NCBI GenBank assembly: GCA_028752905.1
Contig: JAQNBH010000010.1
Span: forward strand, 27,448,881-27,512,880
Source: Cladorhizidae sp. MBARI D1340-BT2
Taxonomy: Eukaryota; Porifera; Demospongiae; Poecilosclerida; Cladorhizidae
Direction of reading: 5' to 3'
DNA length: 64,000 nucleotides
Positions 27,001 through 33,262 of the stretch are shown here, piece by piece (within the stretch, counting starts at the first letter, position 1; every line of letters begins with the position of its first letter). Made by a program: the position numbers and the translations under genes. The notes under the pieces are model-generated. The model saw nothing but the letters and a program-made list of their open reading frames with translations. It did no database searches and had not been told where the DNA came from.

Positions 27001-29269
27001 ACAGTTCAGTTTTAAAGAATGAGACTCCACCCCATAATAATCAATCTTAGTTTTTTCACTCAGTGCTTGCAAAAAGCATGTCCCATTCCAAATCCTGATA
27101 TTGATACCATCAAGGCTCCTTTTGACATCAAAACTTTCTCTTGAGCTGTTTACAAATTCCCGCATCCAACGCAGTTTCAGTTTCATGCCTTCATTAAAAT
27201 TATGTACAAATTGTCCGCAGATGTACTCCCGGATGAGAATCCAATTGCTGCAGTTGGCTTGATGAGAAGAGGGAGTTCTATGTGAATAATCTAACCTAAC
27301 AGAACAAGTAGAGATACTTGGTTTTGGAAGACATGGTGTATAATACCTGATAGGCTGCCATTTGGTAGTGTTGGAGGAGGCTGCTGACTGCAGTCCTACC
27401 TCTAGTCTTACAGCATGACAACATTCGTTCACAAGTCTCAACCTGAATTCAATCTCGCTGGAAATAACATGGCAAGAAAATAGGGAATAATGACAGTAGA
27501 GCACTATTATAAAGCACACATGCAGGGGTTTATCTAATTGGGAGGTGTGGTGATGAAAGTAGTGGAAGGTAGTGAAGTAGTGGAAGGTAGTGAGCAGAGG
27601 GAGAGGGAGCAGTATGGTAAATATTGAATTTATACATGACTGGCAGAGATACTCACAGTATAAGCACAGAAAGGAACATATTCATATATTTCTGAAGACA
27701 GAGAATAGTAACCATTGAAGTAACTAAGATGTTCTTTAATAGAGTAGAACTAAAGGAAGTGTTCCAGACTTTGGGGCTTTAGCCTGGGTGGCGTAGCATG
27801 GGTAAAACGTTTCAAGAGTTACATTCAACCCAAAGAACAATAATTCTGTTTACATGGTCGAGAAATTACCATGAGAAATCTGCAATCATTGTGATAAGTA
27901 CACTTTGATTCCCGATTGCTGCAAGCTTGTACGAATTACTGTTCAAGCACTGGAGAAAGCTGGTCGAGAAAACCCAAAGAAACCTTTAAAAAAATATAAG
28001 TTGCAGAAACATCCCCATGATCAGAAGTTATCACATTTCAATGGTCAATCCAGGACATTTCCCCCCCCCCTGATTATCGCTGGAAACCATAGTTTTATTC
28101 TCAATGTTAATAGAAGGCCTTGCTCTATATAAACTAGAACTAACAACTCAAAATAGATACTCAATTGAACATTGAATGTGCAATGTTATTCTGTTGCTCA
28201 TCACTCCCTCACCAGTTGATTGACTTCACACCTGCACAGTAGTCCAACTGGTAATGCTAGCACCGTAGTGATGCCTATGGGTAGAGGCACTGTCGCTAGC
28301 AAACTGCCTACATTATGCGAGCTCTAATGTAACTAGTGTAGTTCGCTGGTAAATTTGTCATGTTGCAAAATTTGTGAGCTATTGTCTGGAATGTTATAAG
28401 CACATGTGCAGGTATAGCCTAAAATAAAATGGCAAGTGTCATACCATTTTGGCAATGGTGGCTTCCAGGAGCTTGGAGTCATTTTTTTTAGTGAATCAAA
28501 TTTTTCCACCTAAAACCATCTCCTGGCCATGCTGATCCAGAATTTCCTTGCCTTCATTGCCTTCCACCAACCTCCCCCCACTCCCCTCATTATACTCCAG
28601 CACACCTCAACTCAAATCAAAGTAAAAAAGGCTGGGGTATGACTATATAATCCTGGAACTAGCTCTATTGCTCTTTTTTAAGGTATAATCTCATGGACTC
28701 TGCTAAATAGTTCATTTCACTACTTTTGCCAAAACAAACAATAGAGCAGCAAAGTTCTCAAACTTCAACCTTCTCTCTCACTCACCAACAACAAACTTAT
28801 CCCTCCTACTACTTCAACCATGCACCAGGACTATTGAATTGGCTACCATACCACCTTCCAACCAATCCCTAGTTAGTTGACTGAGCAAGTTTTTACAGGA
28901 CTCTTCACACTTCAACCCTTGCTCCTTCCACTAACCCTTTTTATGCCAATTGCTAATGCCTTCAGCGTAACATGGAACACTTTCCCCCCTATCCACTCTT
29001 CACACTTTATGGTTCTATAAGTCCAACGTTTATGGTATATTTAAATATCATCATGTTACTCACATAAATCTGTCCTGCACAGAAAAGTTAGTAGGCCTAG
29101 CTCCGCTTTGAATACCGCCAAGAGATGTCACGACTGCCGAACAGTTTGGAAGGGGACAGGAGGTAGTATTTGCATTTTGGGCTGAGTTTAGCTTAGGTAG
29201 TAGGAGAAATAGGCAAATAGCAATTACTGCTGTGGTTAGCAGTAAGTTGGAAGAACCGTAGAAATCCAT
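376..29269 (-). CDS. GPCR-A: adhesion G-protein-coupled receptor, 18 exons, 3' end beyond window
   Basis: Spliced gene for a family B2 (adhesion) receptor. Exons in transcript order: 29064-29269, 26880-27457, 26469-26521, 25929-26154, 20257-20354, 19713-19757, 19032-19134, 16808-16977, 16444-16519, 14187-14301, 14068-14111, 9203-9320, 6804-6907, 5296-5398, 4005-4264, 3202-3268, 573-661, 376-502. All junctions are GT-AG and phases agree, except at exon 8. About 2,582 coding bases are in view (about 860 codons). Order: signal peptide, Cys-rich ectodomain, Ser/Thr stalk, GAIN domain, GPS with CECNHLTHFAILL, then the membrane segments. The final helix and tail exons would lie left of base 376. 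In this family the GAIN domain cuts the receptor at HL/T in the GPS, and the new N-terminus acts as a tethered agonist at the cell surface; that role is inferred by family. Exon 8 is one base out of frame relative to GPCR-B, so the gene may be broken or spliced without it. The ligand is unknown. Confidence 0.85.
573..661 (-). CDS. GPCR-A exon 17: end of helix 5 and intracellular loop 3
   Basis: An 89-base exon: ANIGFFIMAICIMWKHKKR. It gives the cytoplasmic end of helix 5 and a basic loop 3, which is expected to contact G protein. Matches GPCR-B 41117-41205. Confidence 0.8.
838..1260. repeat. Minisatellite, about 55-60 base units
   Basis: About seven imperfect units built on ACCTGCCTCAACCCAGTGTG, then ATGTTGGTCCAGTGTGTGTC and CCATAGAGCTATTGTCA. 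The same unit recurs in the matching GPCR-B intron (41340-41660) and near exon 5 of both genes. Confidence 0.8.
1261..2457. other. Intron sequence without recognised features
   Basis: Rest of the intron between exons 16 and 17. The last part aligns to GPCR-B intron sequence around 42400-42660. No coding or element ends seen. Confidence 0.5.
2461..2861. mobile_element. PIF/Harbinger-like MITE with TAA target duplication
   Basis: A 401-base element. Its ends are imperfect inverted repeats: AGGCCAGTTTACAATAT on the left and, reverse-complemented from the right, AGGGCTGCTTCACATATAT. TAA flanks both sides (2458-2460 and 2862-2864). A 3-base TAA/TTA target duplication is the hallmark of the PIF/Harbinger superfamily. 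The GPCR-B intron has a single TAA at the same place (about 42664-42666) and no insert. Confidence 0.75.
3202..3268 (-). CDS. GPCR-A exon 16: extracellular loop 2 and helix 5
   Basis: A 67-base exon with CWLRYDTHFIWAFITPVLV. CWL is the conserved loop-2 cysteine motif of family B2. Matches GPCR-B 42991-43057. Confidence 0.85.
3269..4004. other. GPCR-A intron between helix 4 and helix 5 exons
   Basis: AT-rich. A short motif around 3690-3745 (TTTGATGTCAGCTGAAA) is shared with 40765-40800. No gene or element ends recognised. Confidence 0.5.
4005..4264 (-). CDS. GPCR-A exon 15: transmembrane helices 3 and 4
   Basis: A 260-base exon with CQAIAVVLHYFFLATFMWML, MEGVVLYIVLV and SYGLPALYVF. This is the helix-3 core (LHYFxLxxFxWMLxEGVxLY) and helix 4 (GxxxYGLPALxV) of adhesion receptors. 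The helix-3 cysteine that pairs with extracellular loop 2 is present. The donor is the second of two overlapping choices, set by GPCR-B (45430-45689). Confidence 0.9.
4265..5295. other. GPCR-A intron between helix 2 and helix 3 exons
   Basis: Contains a local direct repeat at about 4714-4790 (TCTTGCCAACAGCTGCTTCA twice). The matching GPCR-B intron is only 180 bases (45690-45869), so about 850 bases were gained or lost. Nothing coding seen. Confidence 0.5.
5296..5398 (-). CDS. GPCR-A exon 14: transmembrane helix 2
   Basis: A 103-base exon encoding IFIHVNLCICLITSQVVFVA, which fits the family B2 helix-2 signature (IHxNLCxxLxxSQxxF). Matches GPCR-B 45870-45972. Confidence 0.85.
5435..6320. mobile_element. 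Inverted pair of Penelope-like element 3' ends
   Basis: Two copies of the same 3' segment lie tail-outward. The minus copy is about 5435-5755 and the plus copy about 5756-6320. The plus copy still shows the decayed end of the PLE endonuclease region (compare 36003-36130) and then an ATT-rich tract (5976-6010). The outer ends are the hairpin-family sequence (ataatcaacttgaa, then tctcgatattttgac). The unit is flanked by CATCTAAATA at 5425-5434 and 6321-6330, a likely 10-base target duplication. GPCR-B lacks it at the same intron place. Confidence 0.7.
6331..6803. other. GPCR-A intron remainder before helix 1 exon
   Basis: Alignable in places to GPCR-B 46050-46571, such as the part just downstream of the helix-1 donor. 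No separate gene supported. Confidence 0.5.
6804..6907 (-). CDS. GPCR-A exon 13: transmembrane helix 1
   Basis: A 104-base exon. A short polar lead (INAEDKFALETISY) is followed by a hydrophobic helix (VGVAFSVFCMIATIFTLTFL). Family B receptors have exactly this step from GPS through linker to helix 1. Matches GPCR-B 46572-46675 in length and phase. Confidence 0.85.
6925..7150 (-). promoter_or_regulatory. Extended pyrimidine tract upstream of helix 1 exon
   Basis: On the transcript strand this is about 200 bases of C/T-rich sequence, including a CCTCCTCCTGCTCCTCC core. The matching GPCR-B region (46690-46880) has the same composition. It is much longer than an ordinary 3' splice-site tract and may bind pyrimidine-tract splicing factors; that role is inference. 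Confidence 0.35.
7454..8248. mobile_element. Composite inverted-repeat DNA element with TA flanks
   Basis: Outer ends are TATGTTCCATCCAATCTATG at 7454 and its reverse complement ending at 8248, each flanked by TA. Arms of about 135 bases (7454-7590 and 8119-8248) are inverted copies of one small element. The right arm is itself a complete 130-base foldback with both termini. The centre holds a 151-base tandem duplication. Termini and TA flanks resemble non-autonomous Tc1/mariner-type elements. No transposase. Confidence 0.65.
7757..8058. repeat. Tandem duplication, 2 x 151 bases
   Basis: Copies start at 7757 and 7908 (TTTGTAATACCACGAACACTC in both) and differ at only a few bases, so the duplication is young. 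It lies inside the composite element and reads as no protein on either strand. Confidence 0.85.
8249..9202. other. GPCR-A intron remainder between GPS and helix 1 exons
   Basis: No gene, element ends or array recognised. Bases just downstream of the GPS donor show a short TATGTATG-rich patch (about 9108-9140). Confidence 0.5.
9203..9320 (-). CDS. GPCR-A exon 12: GPS cleavage motif and tethered agonist
   Basis: A 118-base exon encoding WSSRGCN, then CECNHLTHFAILLSPGIE. It holds the conserved Trp, the remaining GPS cysteines and the HL/T cleavage triad. In this family the new N-terminal Thr and following hydrophobic residues (THFAILL) form the tethered agonist. GPCR-B 47979-48096 is nearly identical here. 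The catalytic residues look intact. A long pyrimidine-rich tract precedes the acceptor in the transcript direction. Confidence 0.9.
9671..11655 (+). mobile_element. Internally deleted Ty3/Gypsy-type LTR retrotransposon
   Basis: Two degenerate LTRs begin TGGTGAGCTGACCTCC (9671) and TGGTGAACTGATTTCC (11523), share GCATGCTCAG, and run into TTACACTATTAAT or TTACACTGTTAAT. A purine tract (GAGGGAGGGGCA, about 11511-11522) lies just before the 3' LTR, as expected for plus-strand priming. The 5' LTR joins directly to mid-polymerase sequence, so gag, protease and the start of RT are gone. The GPCR-B intron has no such element. LTR outer limits are approximate. Confidence 0.7.
9767..11080 (+). pseudogene. 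Ty3/Gypsy polymerase remnant (RT, RNase H)
   Basis: Frameshifted and stop-broken fragments in order: RQIPSAIKDEIGRVLDQLK and VVHKKDGKFRVC (RT fingers), FPSLAAGKQLDLHQAHQQML (RT palm, preceding block), SKCVFLQDSVENLGHQRDTK with KVEAINNALRSKNIEQL (RT thumb), and MRPIAFVSRTFSTRERNYVQ (RNase H start). This order is that of Gypsy pol. The conserved YxDD block is not readable. No integrase was recognised. Not functional. Confidence 0.8.
11656..14067. other. GPCR-A intron, rest of the GPS-upstream intron
   Basis: Patchy similarity to GPCR-B intron sequence, for example 11750-11940 against 49910-50150 (shared CTCATCACTAGA). No open frame with a recognisable product. Short G-rich stretch at about 13755-13782. 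Confidence 0.5.
14068..14111 (-). CDS. GPCR-A exon 11: first half of the GPS region
   Basis: A 44-base exon (NMEPGCFFFDLEK) carrying the first GPS cysteine, where the family has CxFWD. The GPCR-B partner is 52441-52484 with FFLDLEK. Donor GTAAGT, phase 2. Confidence 0.8.
14187..14301 (-). CDS. GPCR-A exon 10: GAIN beta-strands
   Basis: 115 bases, same length as GPCR-B 52582-52696. It encodes LSATLGCMGRSC and then NPVIIEIHHISVP, the strand that precedes the GPS in GAIN domains (family pattern NPVxIxxxH). I chose the acceptor CACTCTAG over the one nine bases upstream because it matches the GPCR-B boundary and phase. Confidence 0.8.
14302..16443. other. GPCR-A intron between GAIN exons 9 and 10
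   Basis: No transposon ends, RNA gene or coding exon recognised. The GPCR-B equivalent (52697-55847) is about 1 kb longer because of a PLE insertion and poly-G tracts. Confidence 0.5.
16444..16519 (-). CDS. GPCR-A exon 9: GAIN beta-strand segment
   Basis: 76 bases, equal in length to GPCR-B 55848-55923, encoding IHVASFTFKNLSGVLPIDTE. Acceptor TTTGTAG; the donor GTAAAC is weaker than most here but conserved in place. It exits in phase 2, joining exon 10 as AA+G. Confidence 0.75.
16808..16977 (-). CDS. GPCR-A exon 8: GAIN segment with a one-base frame disagreement
   Basis: Homologous to GPCR-B 56268-56438, with shared EGAISLPG and LLSAFAS, but 170 bases against 171. The last 51 codons align without gaps, so the indel lies in the first 17 bases. 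Both possible acceptors (a CAGCAG pair) give the same wrong frame and reach a TAG about a dozen codons in. The exon is flanked by phase 1 on both sides, so skipping it would keep the downstream frame. Either GPCR-A is broken, the exon is skipped, or one base is a sequencing error. Confidence 0.65.
17284..17774. mobile_element. Foldback element with about 95-base inverted arms
   Basis: The left arm (about 17284-17373) and the reverse complement of the right arm (about 17684-17774) share long stretches such as GAGGCAATGGTAAGCTAGCT and GTCTATGAATTGAGAAAACT. The loop has a CA-rich patch. No protein. Terminal motif GTAGGCCAAAA. No clear target duplication, so the class is unknown. Confidence 0.65.
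17775..19031. other. GPCR-A intron shared with GPCR-B
   Basis: Aligns along much of its length to GPCR-B 57600-58330, including TTTACAATATGA and ACATTAAGGGTTATCACATA. It is duplicated non-coding sequence. Short open frames here (for example around 18417-18695) are not conserved as proteins between copies. Confidence 0.55.
19032..19134 (-). CDS. GPCR-A exon 7: GAIN helical segment
   Basis: A 103-base exon beginning EADYKAGGRVLKTLDSFALR, ending in phase 1 before GTAAGA. It is three codons longer than GPCR-B 58332-58425 and clearly homologous. Because exon 8 must follow in phase 1, the one-base difference in exon 8 is not rescued here. Confidence 0.75.
19713..19757 (-). CDS. GPCR-A exon 6: GAIN helix micro-exon
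   Basis: A 45-base exon (IVIESAVDTINNISK) between acceptor TTATTAG and donor GTGAGT. Its GPCR-B partner at 59187-59225 is two codons shorter (SLIGSAADYLNNK), and phase is 0 on both sides in each. The amphipathic pattern and place suit the helical subdomain of a GAIN domain. Confidence 0.75.
19880..20075. repeat. Minisatellite block near GPCR-A exon 5
   Basis: Three to four decayed copies of the same GTGATGTTGATCCAATGTG and CCATAGAGCTATTGTGAACA unit seen at 838-1260. A relic occurs at the matching place in GPCR-B (about 60385-60425). Confidence 0.65.
20257..20354 (-). CDS. GPCR-A exon 5: start of the GAIN region
   Basis: 98 bases, equal in length to GPCR-B 60585-60682 and alike in sequence (shared core LDDxIxxYNGT). 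Acceptor GTACAG, donor GTATGT, exit phase 0. It probably forms helix of GAIN subdomain A; that placement is inferred from its position. Confidence 0.75.
20355..23399. other. GPCR-A intron 4, proximal part
   Basis: Homologous to GPCR-B 60683 onward in blocks (ATCTCAAGGCTCCATG at 21884 and 62182). A local direct repeat occurs at about 20970-21020 (TGAGGGCCAGT twice). No gene recognised. Confidence 0.5.
23400..24330 (+). pseudogene. RTE-type LINE endonuclease remnant
   Basis: Broken reading frames contain blocks of an apurinic-type endonuclease of non-LTR retrotransposons: ATWNVRMLLDVEGS at the start, DLVVSELGRYK, SGDRLHVLSCYAPTF, AFLGCLQQALLEISSSQHFL and MLGDFNAHVGSRVVDGEW, then RRDCAIDGVKRWDVDKLLDV. 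WNVR, SCYAPT and GDFNA are the diagnostic motifs. This group is often annotated in animal genomes as craniofacial development protein 2-like. Several stops and frameshifts; the reverse transcriptase is absent. Confidence 0.8.
24331..24883. other. TG-rich patch and shared intron sequence
   Basis: A TGTG-rich patch (24358-24400), then sequence that aligns to GPCR-B 63480-63920 (AAAACTGTGGAATTAACAGT against AAAACTTGGAATTATCAGT; TGCTGGATCATAA in both). This shows the tandem duplication reaches the right window edge. Confidence 0.55.
24896..25086. mobile_element. Hairpin element, 191 bases, 12-base target duplication
   Basis: A near-perfect palindrome centred at about 24971 (CCTGATGAAGGCTAGA and its complement), followed by a single-copy tail ending CTGAGAGTTCATTGAGAG. 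Flanked by TATGTCAAATTA at 24884-24895 and 25087-25098. GPCR-B has one uninterrupted site at about 63928-63939. Confidence 0.75.
25099..25928. other. GPCR-A intron before the stalk exon
   Basis: Holds a short CA/CCCC-rich patch (25250-25295) and two G-runs (25373-25388, 25867-25885). A 20-base duplication occurs at 25314-25351 (AATGTGAATAGCACTGTTTG twice). No coding exon recognised. Confidence 0.5.
25929..26154 (-). CDS. GPCR-A exon 4: Ser/Thr-rich stalk
   Basis: A 226-base exon rich in Thr, Ser, Pro and Ile, typical of an O-glycosylated extracellular stalk. It contains an exact 33-base tandem duplication (25959-26024) that gives two copies of the 11-residue unit TIPKTVITPVS. Acceptor CATGTCAG, donor GTATGT, ending in phase 1, which fits exon 5. 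Confidence 0.75.
26319..26351. repeat. TA dinucleotide microsatellite
   Basis: About 14 TA units with one interruption (ATAATTA). Lies in the intron between exons 3 and 4. Confidence 0.85.
26469..26521 (-). CDS. GPCR-A exon 3: small linker exon
   Basis: This 53-base exon was found by phase. Exon 2 ends in phase 1 and exon 4 must begin in phase 0, so an exon of length 2 modulo 3 is needed between them. This interval has an acceptor (TCCTAAG), an open frame (KSSFFEDVLDMASSVLQ) and a donor (GTTAGT), and satisfies both phases. It has no homology support, so it is less certain than its neighbours. Confidence 0.55.
26522..26879. other. Short intron between GPCR-A exons 2 and 3
   Basis: AT-rich, nothing recognised beyond the splice sites. 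Confidence 0.5.
26880..27457 (-). CDS. GPCR-A exon 2: Cys-rich ectodomain of unrecognised type
   Basis: A 578-base exon, acceptor TTTCCAG and donor GTAAGA, encoding about 192 residues. Roughly a dozen cysteines are spread through it, including NECCHA near the start and CNCCLF near the end, with several N-glycosylation sequons (SNTT, CSNW, WNGTC). This suggests a disulphide-bonded extracellular module. I do not recognise a lectin, EGF, Ig, LRR, SRCR or hormone-receptor fold in it. It lies between the signal peptide and the stalk, where adhesion receptors usually carry ligand-binding modules. Confidence 0.75.
27458..29063. other. GPCR-A intron 1
   Basis: Contains a short near-duplicate (GTAGTGGAAGGTAGTGA, 27559-27592) and a C-run (28061-28070). 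First introns often hold regulatory sites but I see no specific motif. No gene on the plus strand is supported. Confidence 0.5.
29064..29269 (-). CDS. GPCR-A exon 1: start codon and signal peptide
   Basis: The ATG at 29269 opens a 68-codon exon with a hydrophobic core (LLLTTAVIAICLFLLLP, about residues 9-25), as in a secretory signal peptide. A short Asn- and Cys-bearing segment (NATTSCPLPNCS) with N-glycosylation sequons follows. The donor GTGAGT leaves phase 2 (AT), which joins the next exon's C as an Ile codon. No equivalent exon of GPCR-B is in the window. Confidence 0.75.
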
Positions 29270-29306
29270 AGAGTTCTATGATGCGCCTTCGACCTCGTTT
29301 GTGCGC

Positions 29307-29316
29307 ATAAATATAC
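29307..29316 (-). promoter_or_regulatory. TATA-like box upstream of GPCR-A
   Basis: GTATATTTAT on the minus strand, 38-47 bases upstream of the start codon, in a locally GC- and CpG-richer stretch (about 29280-29400). This could be a core promoter with a very short leader, but AT-rich matches are common here and no transcription start is known. Confidence 0.2.
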
Positions 29317-29737
29317 GTTTGGTTTCGAAGATCTGGTGACCCCCAGTATTTGGTGAACCCTAATCCTCGTACTCAGTGACCCCCCGGTCATTTAGGCGTC
29401 CGAAGCAGAGTTTTAGCTTGTCTATAGCTGACATTATATACAGAGGACAAACCATAGGTTGTAGTTAGACCCTCTGGAGACTGTTAAAAAATCTCTCTGG
29501 AGACTTGTGATAGCTTCTCGCTCCACCAGCTCTTGGTGTCTGTCCTTCAACTTACATACTTTTCTATATCCACACAACACTATTCCACATTGTTATAAGT
29601 AAGAGAAAATAGCAGGTTCCATCCAATTCACTGGAATTTTACAAGAAGTAGCTAGGATTTCCCATTCTACACACTTTATTATGAAAATGCTTAGCACTGC
29701 TAGCTAGATTGGTTTTAATCTTAAAAATAAGAGTATT

Positions 29738-29852
29738 CTTCTCAACAAACTCTCAGTTGACATAATGTAAGATAAAATGGCTTTCTCAATAATCAACTCA
29801 CTTGACGTTTCTTTGTTGATGGAAGCTAGCAAGTGAGAAAATGATTATTGAG
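29738..29852. mobile_element. Hairpin element, short member
   Basis: 115 bases. It carries the tail (CTCAACAAACTCTCAGTTGA, minus orientation) and two inverted arms (TCTCAATAATCAACTCACTT and its complement) around a short loop. Flanked by AAGAGTATT at 29729-29737 and 29853-29861. Same family as 24896-25086. Confidence 0.65.
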
Positions 29853-30109
29853 AAGAGTATTGTTTATCGCTTGATTTGGAAATGGTTATAAGCTCAAATA
29901 ATTGTGGATTGCCCTCTAAAGATGGTCAGTATCACCAAAATGACGCGATAACAATAGTTTAGATTCACTATTTTAAGCAGAAGTCAACTGCTTTCTGGCA
30001 TTTGATATGATGCAGTTACCAAAGTCTGGAGGATTGTTTATGGATACTAACATTCATTAAAACAACAAAAGCATAAATGTCATATATTAATGGTTGCTTT
30101 TTCTAACCA

Positions 30110-30480
30110 AAGTATGATTTGTCCAATGTCGATCATGGCTTGGTCTTCATCAGTGTGATGCATGATACTTCTGCCATGACAACGATGGATAGTGTGTGTG
30201 GTTGTGCACAGTCTTGATAGTTGAGATCCAGCAACTGCAGGTAGTCAAGCCCTACATCTCTGCTGAAGCTCTGATCCTTGGGTTTGAGGTGGATGTGCAG
30301 AGCTTCCTTCACAGTCTTCTCACAACAAAATTGGGTGATAGTATTTAACAATGGCAGACCTCTTTAGTTTTCCTGTCTGCATGGCATCCATGTCACGTGT
30401 TACTTTTACTCTGGTCTCCAACCTCTTCTGTTCTCCACTGTATAGACTTTCCACAGCTGCATGGAATGTGATATATATAT
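30110..30480 (-). pseudogene. Penelope-like element GIY-YIG endonuclease remnant
   Basis: Minus-strand fragments in PLE order: GEQKRLETRVK (30395-30430 region), then VKEALHIHLKPKDQSFSRDV (within 30240-30320). The phrase EALHIxLxPK matches the copy at 35713-36078. Frameshifts between blocks. It ends downstream in the IRQCHTDED-like tail typical of these elements. Non-functional. Confidence 0.65.
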
Positions 30481-30494
30481 ATATATATATATAT
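30471..30494. repeat. AT dinucleotide microsatellite
   Basis: Twelve AT units interrupting the PLE remnant just upstream of its endonuclease block. Confidence 0.85.
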
Positions 30495-30603
30495 AAATAT
30501 CATTCAAAGTATTAGTGTTCTGTTCCTGATGCAAGATGAACACTTGTCTTGCTTGTAGACGAGTATGCTTTCAAGGTACTGGATCGTATGCCCGATCAGT
30601 CCC

Positions 30604-30662
30604 CCAACTGCCAGGCATTTACAGTGACCCTCAGGTGCCAGGCATTTACAGTGACCCTCAGG
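30604..30662. repeat. 27-base tandem duplication
   Basis: GCATTTACAGTGACCCTCAG occurs twice, joined by GTGCCAG. Two copies only. Confidence 0.75.
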
Positions 30663-32095
30663 GTTAATGGGAGGATACCAGATACTGCAATATCTGTCAT
30701 GAACTGCACCTGTAACACCTGCTTAGACAGGTCACAACAAACTCGGGGTAGGGTACTCCCTCAGAGGTAGGAAGGTCACTCTCACTGTTTTCTGTCACTG
30801 TTCTCTCATTCAAATGCACTCTGCACTCTCAGATAGGTCTCAACTAAGCAAGACAAATATTTTTTCCTTGCTATTCTAAAATGCAATCCTAGCTAATGGA
30901 TGCAAGGCAGTGTGTAGTGAGCTCAAGCACCGGCCAAGCATCTTTCTTTTGAAGTGTACTATATGTTGTTTACAGGTGCCTGACTTATGCATGGTTGCAC
31001 AACTCGATTCCCTGCAACATATTGGCAAGCTGGTTGAGAAGATATGTATTATGTAAAATAGAGGGGAATATGAAGGAAGGTCACGCAGAAACTAACGAGA
31101 ACTCCAGTTATTGAAAGATCTTCAGAAAATACTTACTGGCGGACAGAATGTTTACTGAATGGAGTGTTCCATGCAGCATCCCACAGTAACTTCCTCTTTT
31201 AGATATTCTTTTGCTCACTTGATCTGAATAGCAATAGATATATCTCTCCTATATGCAATCAGTTATCTTTTGTCTTTCATCCCTCCCTCGATATGCAGCA
31301 TTTTTTCTTCCATACTTTCTGCCTGAGAGAGCAGCACCTACAAATTGCAGTACATTGTACTGTACATGCATGCATAGAGTTGTATTTTTTACCCTTGATA
31401 TAGTTCAATACCCTAAGAATAAATGGTACATAGCTATTGTGGATCAAAGATAAAGAATGGCACCTTGCAATATGTGCAATCTAACATTCGATTTCACCCA
31501 TCCACTCTATCCTTGCTCCTTATCTGCTCTCTTAGAAGAAGAAATGAGCTGCTTGCCACAGCATGAAGTAAACTTTGATCACTAAGTATGCATTGACTAA
31601 TTTACATTGGGTAAAATTTACTAATCATCACAAATTTATCAAAAATGCAGATTTTTTAAATAATATTGTCTCATAACTCTATACATCTACCTTCCATCTA
31701 GAAGTCAAGCTAGTACTGCCATGAAGAGTGGCTAGGGACATTATACCTGATGGTATCAGTTCGTGGTGCCATCCTGCAAGATCCTGAAAGCTATATGGGG
31801 TAGAATGTTTGTCTTTTGTTTTCCACATGTAAATTTTGACTAGTAATGTAATAATTAATTACCAAGCACAGATTAATTGCTTTTGTTCTATATAATGTTG
31901 CTAGAGTAATGAAAGAAAGGTAACAGTCATCTTTTTTATATTTCAGTATTTTGCAAGTTGCAGTAGATGTCTTACCCTTATACTTTTGCAATGAGCTATT
32001 ACTCGCTGGTAACTGTACAGAGACCAGGGAATGGTGTACAATAACAAATCAGATCAAACTAACAACCTTTTAATTGGCTCACTCTTCATTATTTC
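30663..32095. other. Intergenic sequence without recognised genes
   Basis: Aligns in part to GPCR-A intron sequence around 1600-2050 (TTATGCATGGTTGCA, TTCCCTGCAA, AGAACT), so it is probably a dispersed repeat. No coding support on either strand. Confidence 0.45.
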
Positions 32096-32705
32096 CCTCC
32101 TCCTCCTCCTCCTCCTCCTCCTCCTCCTCCTCCTCCTCCTCCTCCTCCTCCTCCTCCTCCTCCTCCTCCTCCTCCTCCTCCTCCTCCTCCTCCTCCTCCT
32201 CCTCCTCCTCCTCCTCCTCCTCCTCCTCCTCCTCCTCCTCCTCCTCCTCCTCCTCCTCCTCCTCCTCCTCCTCCTCCTCCTCCTCCTCCTCCTCCTCCTC
32301 CTCCTCCTCCTCCTCCTCCTCCTCCTCCTCCTCCTCCTCCTCCTCCTCCTCCTCCTCCTCCTCCTCCTCCTCCTCCTCCTCCTCCTCCTCCTCCTCCTCC
32401 TCCTCCTCCTCCTCCTCCTCCTCCTCCTCCTCCTCCTCCTCCTCCTCCTCCTCCTCCTCCTCCTCCTCCTCCTCCTCCTCCTCCTCCTCCTCCTCCTCCT
32501 CCTCCTCCTCCTCCTCCTCCTCCTCCTCCTCCTCCTCCTCCTCCTCCTCCTCCTCCTCCTCCTCCTCCTCCTCCTCCTCCTCCTCCTCCTCCTCCTCCTC
32601 CTCCTCCTCCTCCTCCTCCTCCTCCTCCTCCTCCTCCTCCTCCTCCTCCTCCTCCTCCTCCTCCTCCTCCTCCTCCTCCTCCTCCTCCTCCTCCTCCTCC
32701 TCCTC
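32096..32705. repeat. Uninterrupted TCC/GGA tract, about 202 units
   Basis: Pure TCC from 32098 to 32703 without a single interruption. The reading frames it creates (poly-Ser, poly-Leu, poly-Glu, poly-Gly) are artefacts of the repeat. Homopurine-homopyrimidine mirror tracts of this kind can form triplex DNA. The true length may differ because such tracts are hard to assemble. Confidence 0.97.
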
Positions 32706-32997
32706 TACAGTTACTAGTCTCAGTCTCCTCCACATGAGTCATGTCCTCCTCTTGGACTACAGAAAAAACAAACATTTTACTATTCTGGACACTTTACTAC
32801 TCTGTATCACGCTATCACTATACTTCCTCATGAGAGTTCTCATCTATTTTAGTATTCTGCATGGACTATGGAACAAACAATGAAATCTGTGTCATGCTAC
32901 CACTCTATACCTTTCCCTTCCCATGAGTGTCCTGGCCCTCCATTTCAGAAGAATCTTGCATGGATAATAGAACAGACATTTTGCTATTTGATCTCTA

Positions 32998-33262
32998 CGT
33001 ACCACTGAATCACTATATACCACTGCGTACGACTGTAGTACTATATACCACTCCATATCAACTGTACCATTATATACCACTCTCTACCAAAGTTCCACTA
33101 CATACCACTCCGCACCACCATACAACTACATGCCAGTATATACCACTCCCTACCCAGCATACCTCCCTACCACTCCCCTACCACCATACCACTCCCTACC
33201 ACAATACCACACATCACCGTACCATCATACCACTCCCTACAACTATGACACTCAATACCACT
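32998..33262. repeat. Degenerate TACCACT-type minisatellite
   Basis: More than twenty imperfect copies of a unit near TACCACT(N)nTA (for example CACTATATACCACTGCGTAC and CTCCCTACCACCATACCACT). Any protein read through it is low-complexity. It may extend to about 33480 in weaker form. Confidence 0.75.

Noticed and set aside
32031..32883. Long open frames of poly-Leu, poly-Ser, poly-Glu and poly-Gly
   Set aside because: They are the TCC/GGA tract read in different frames on both strands; no unique flanking domain supports a gene.
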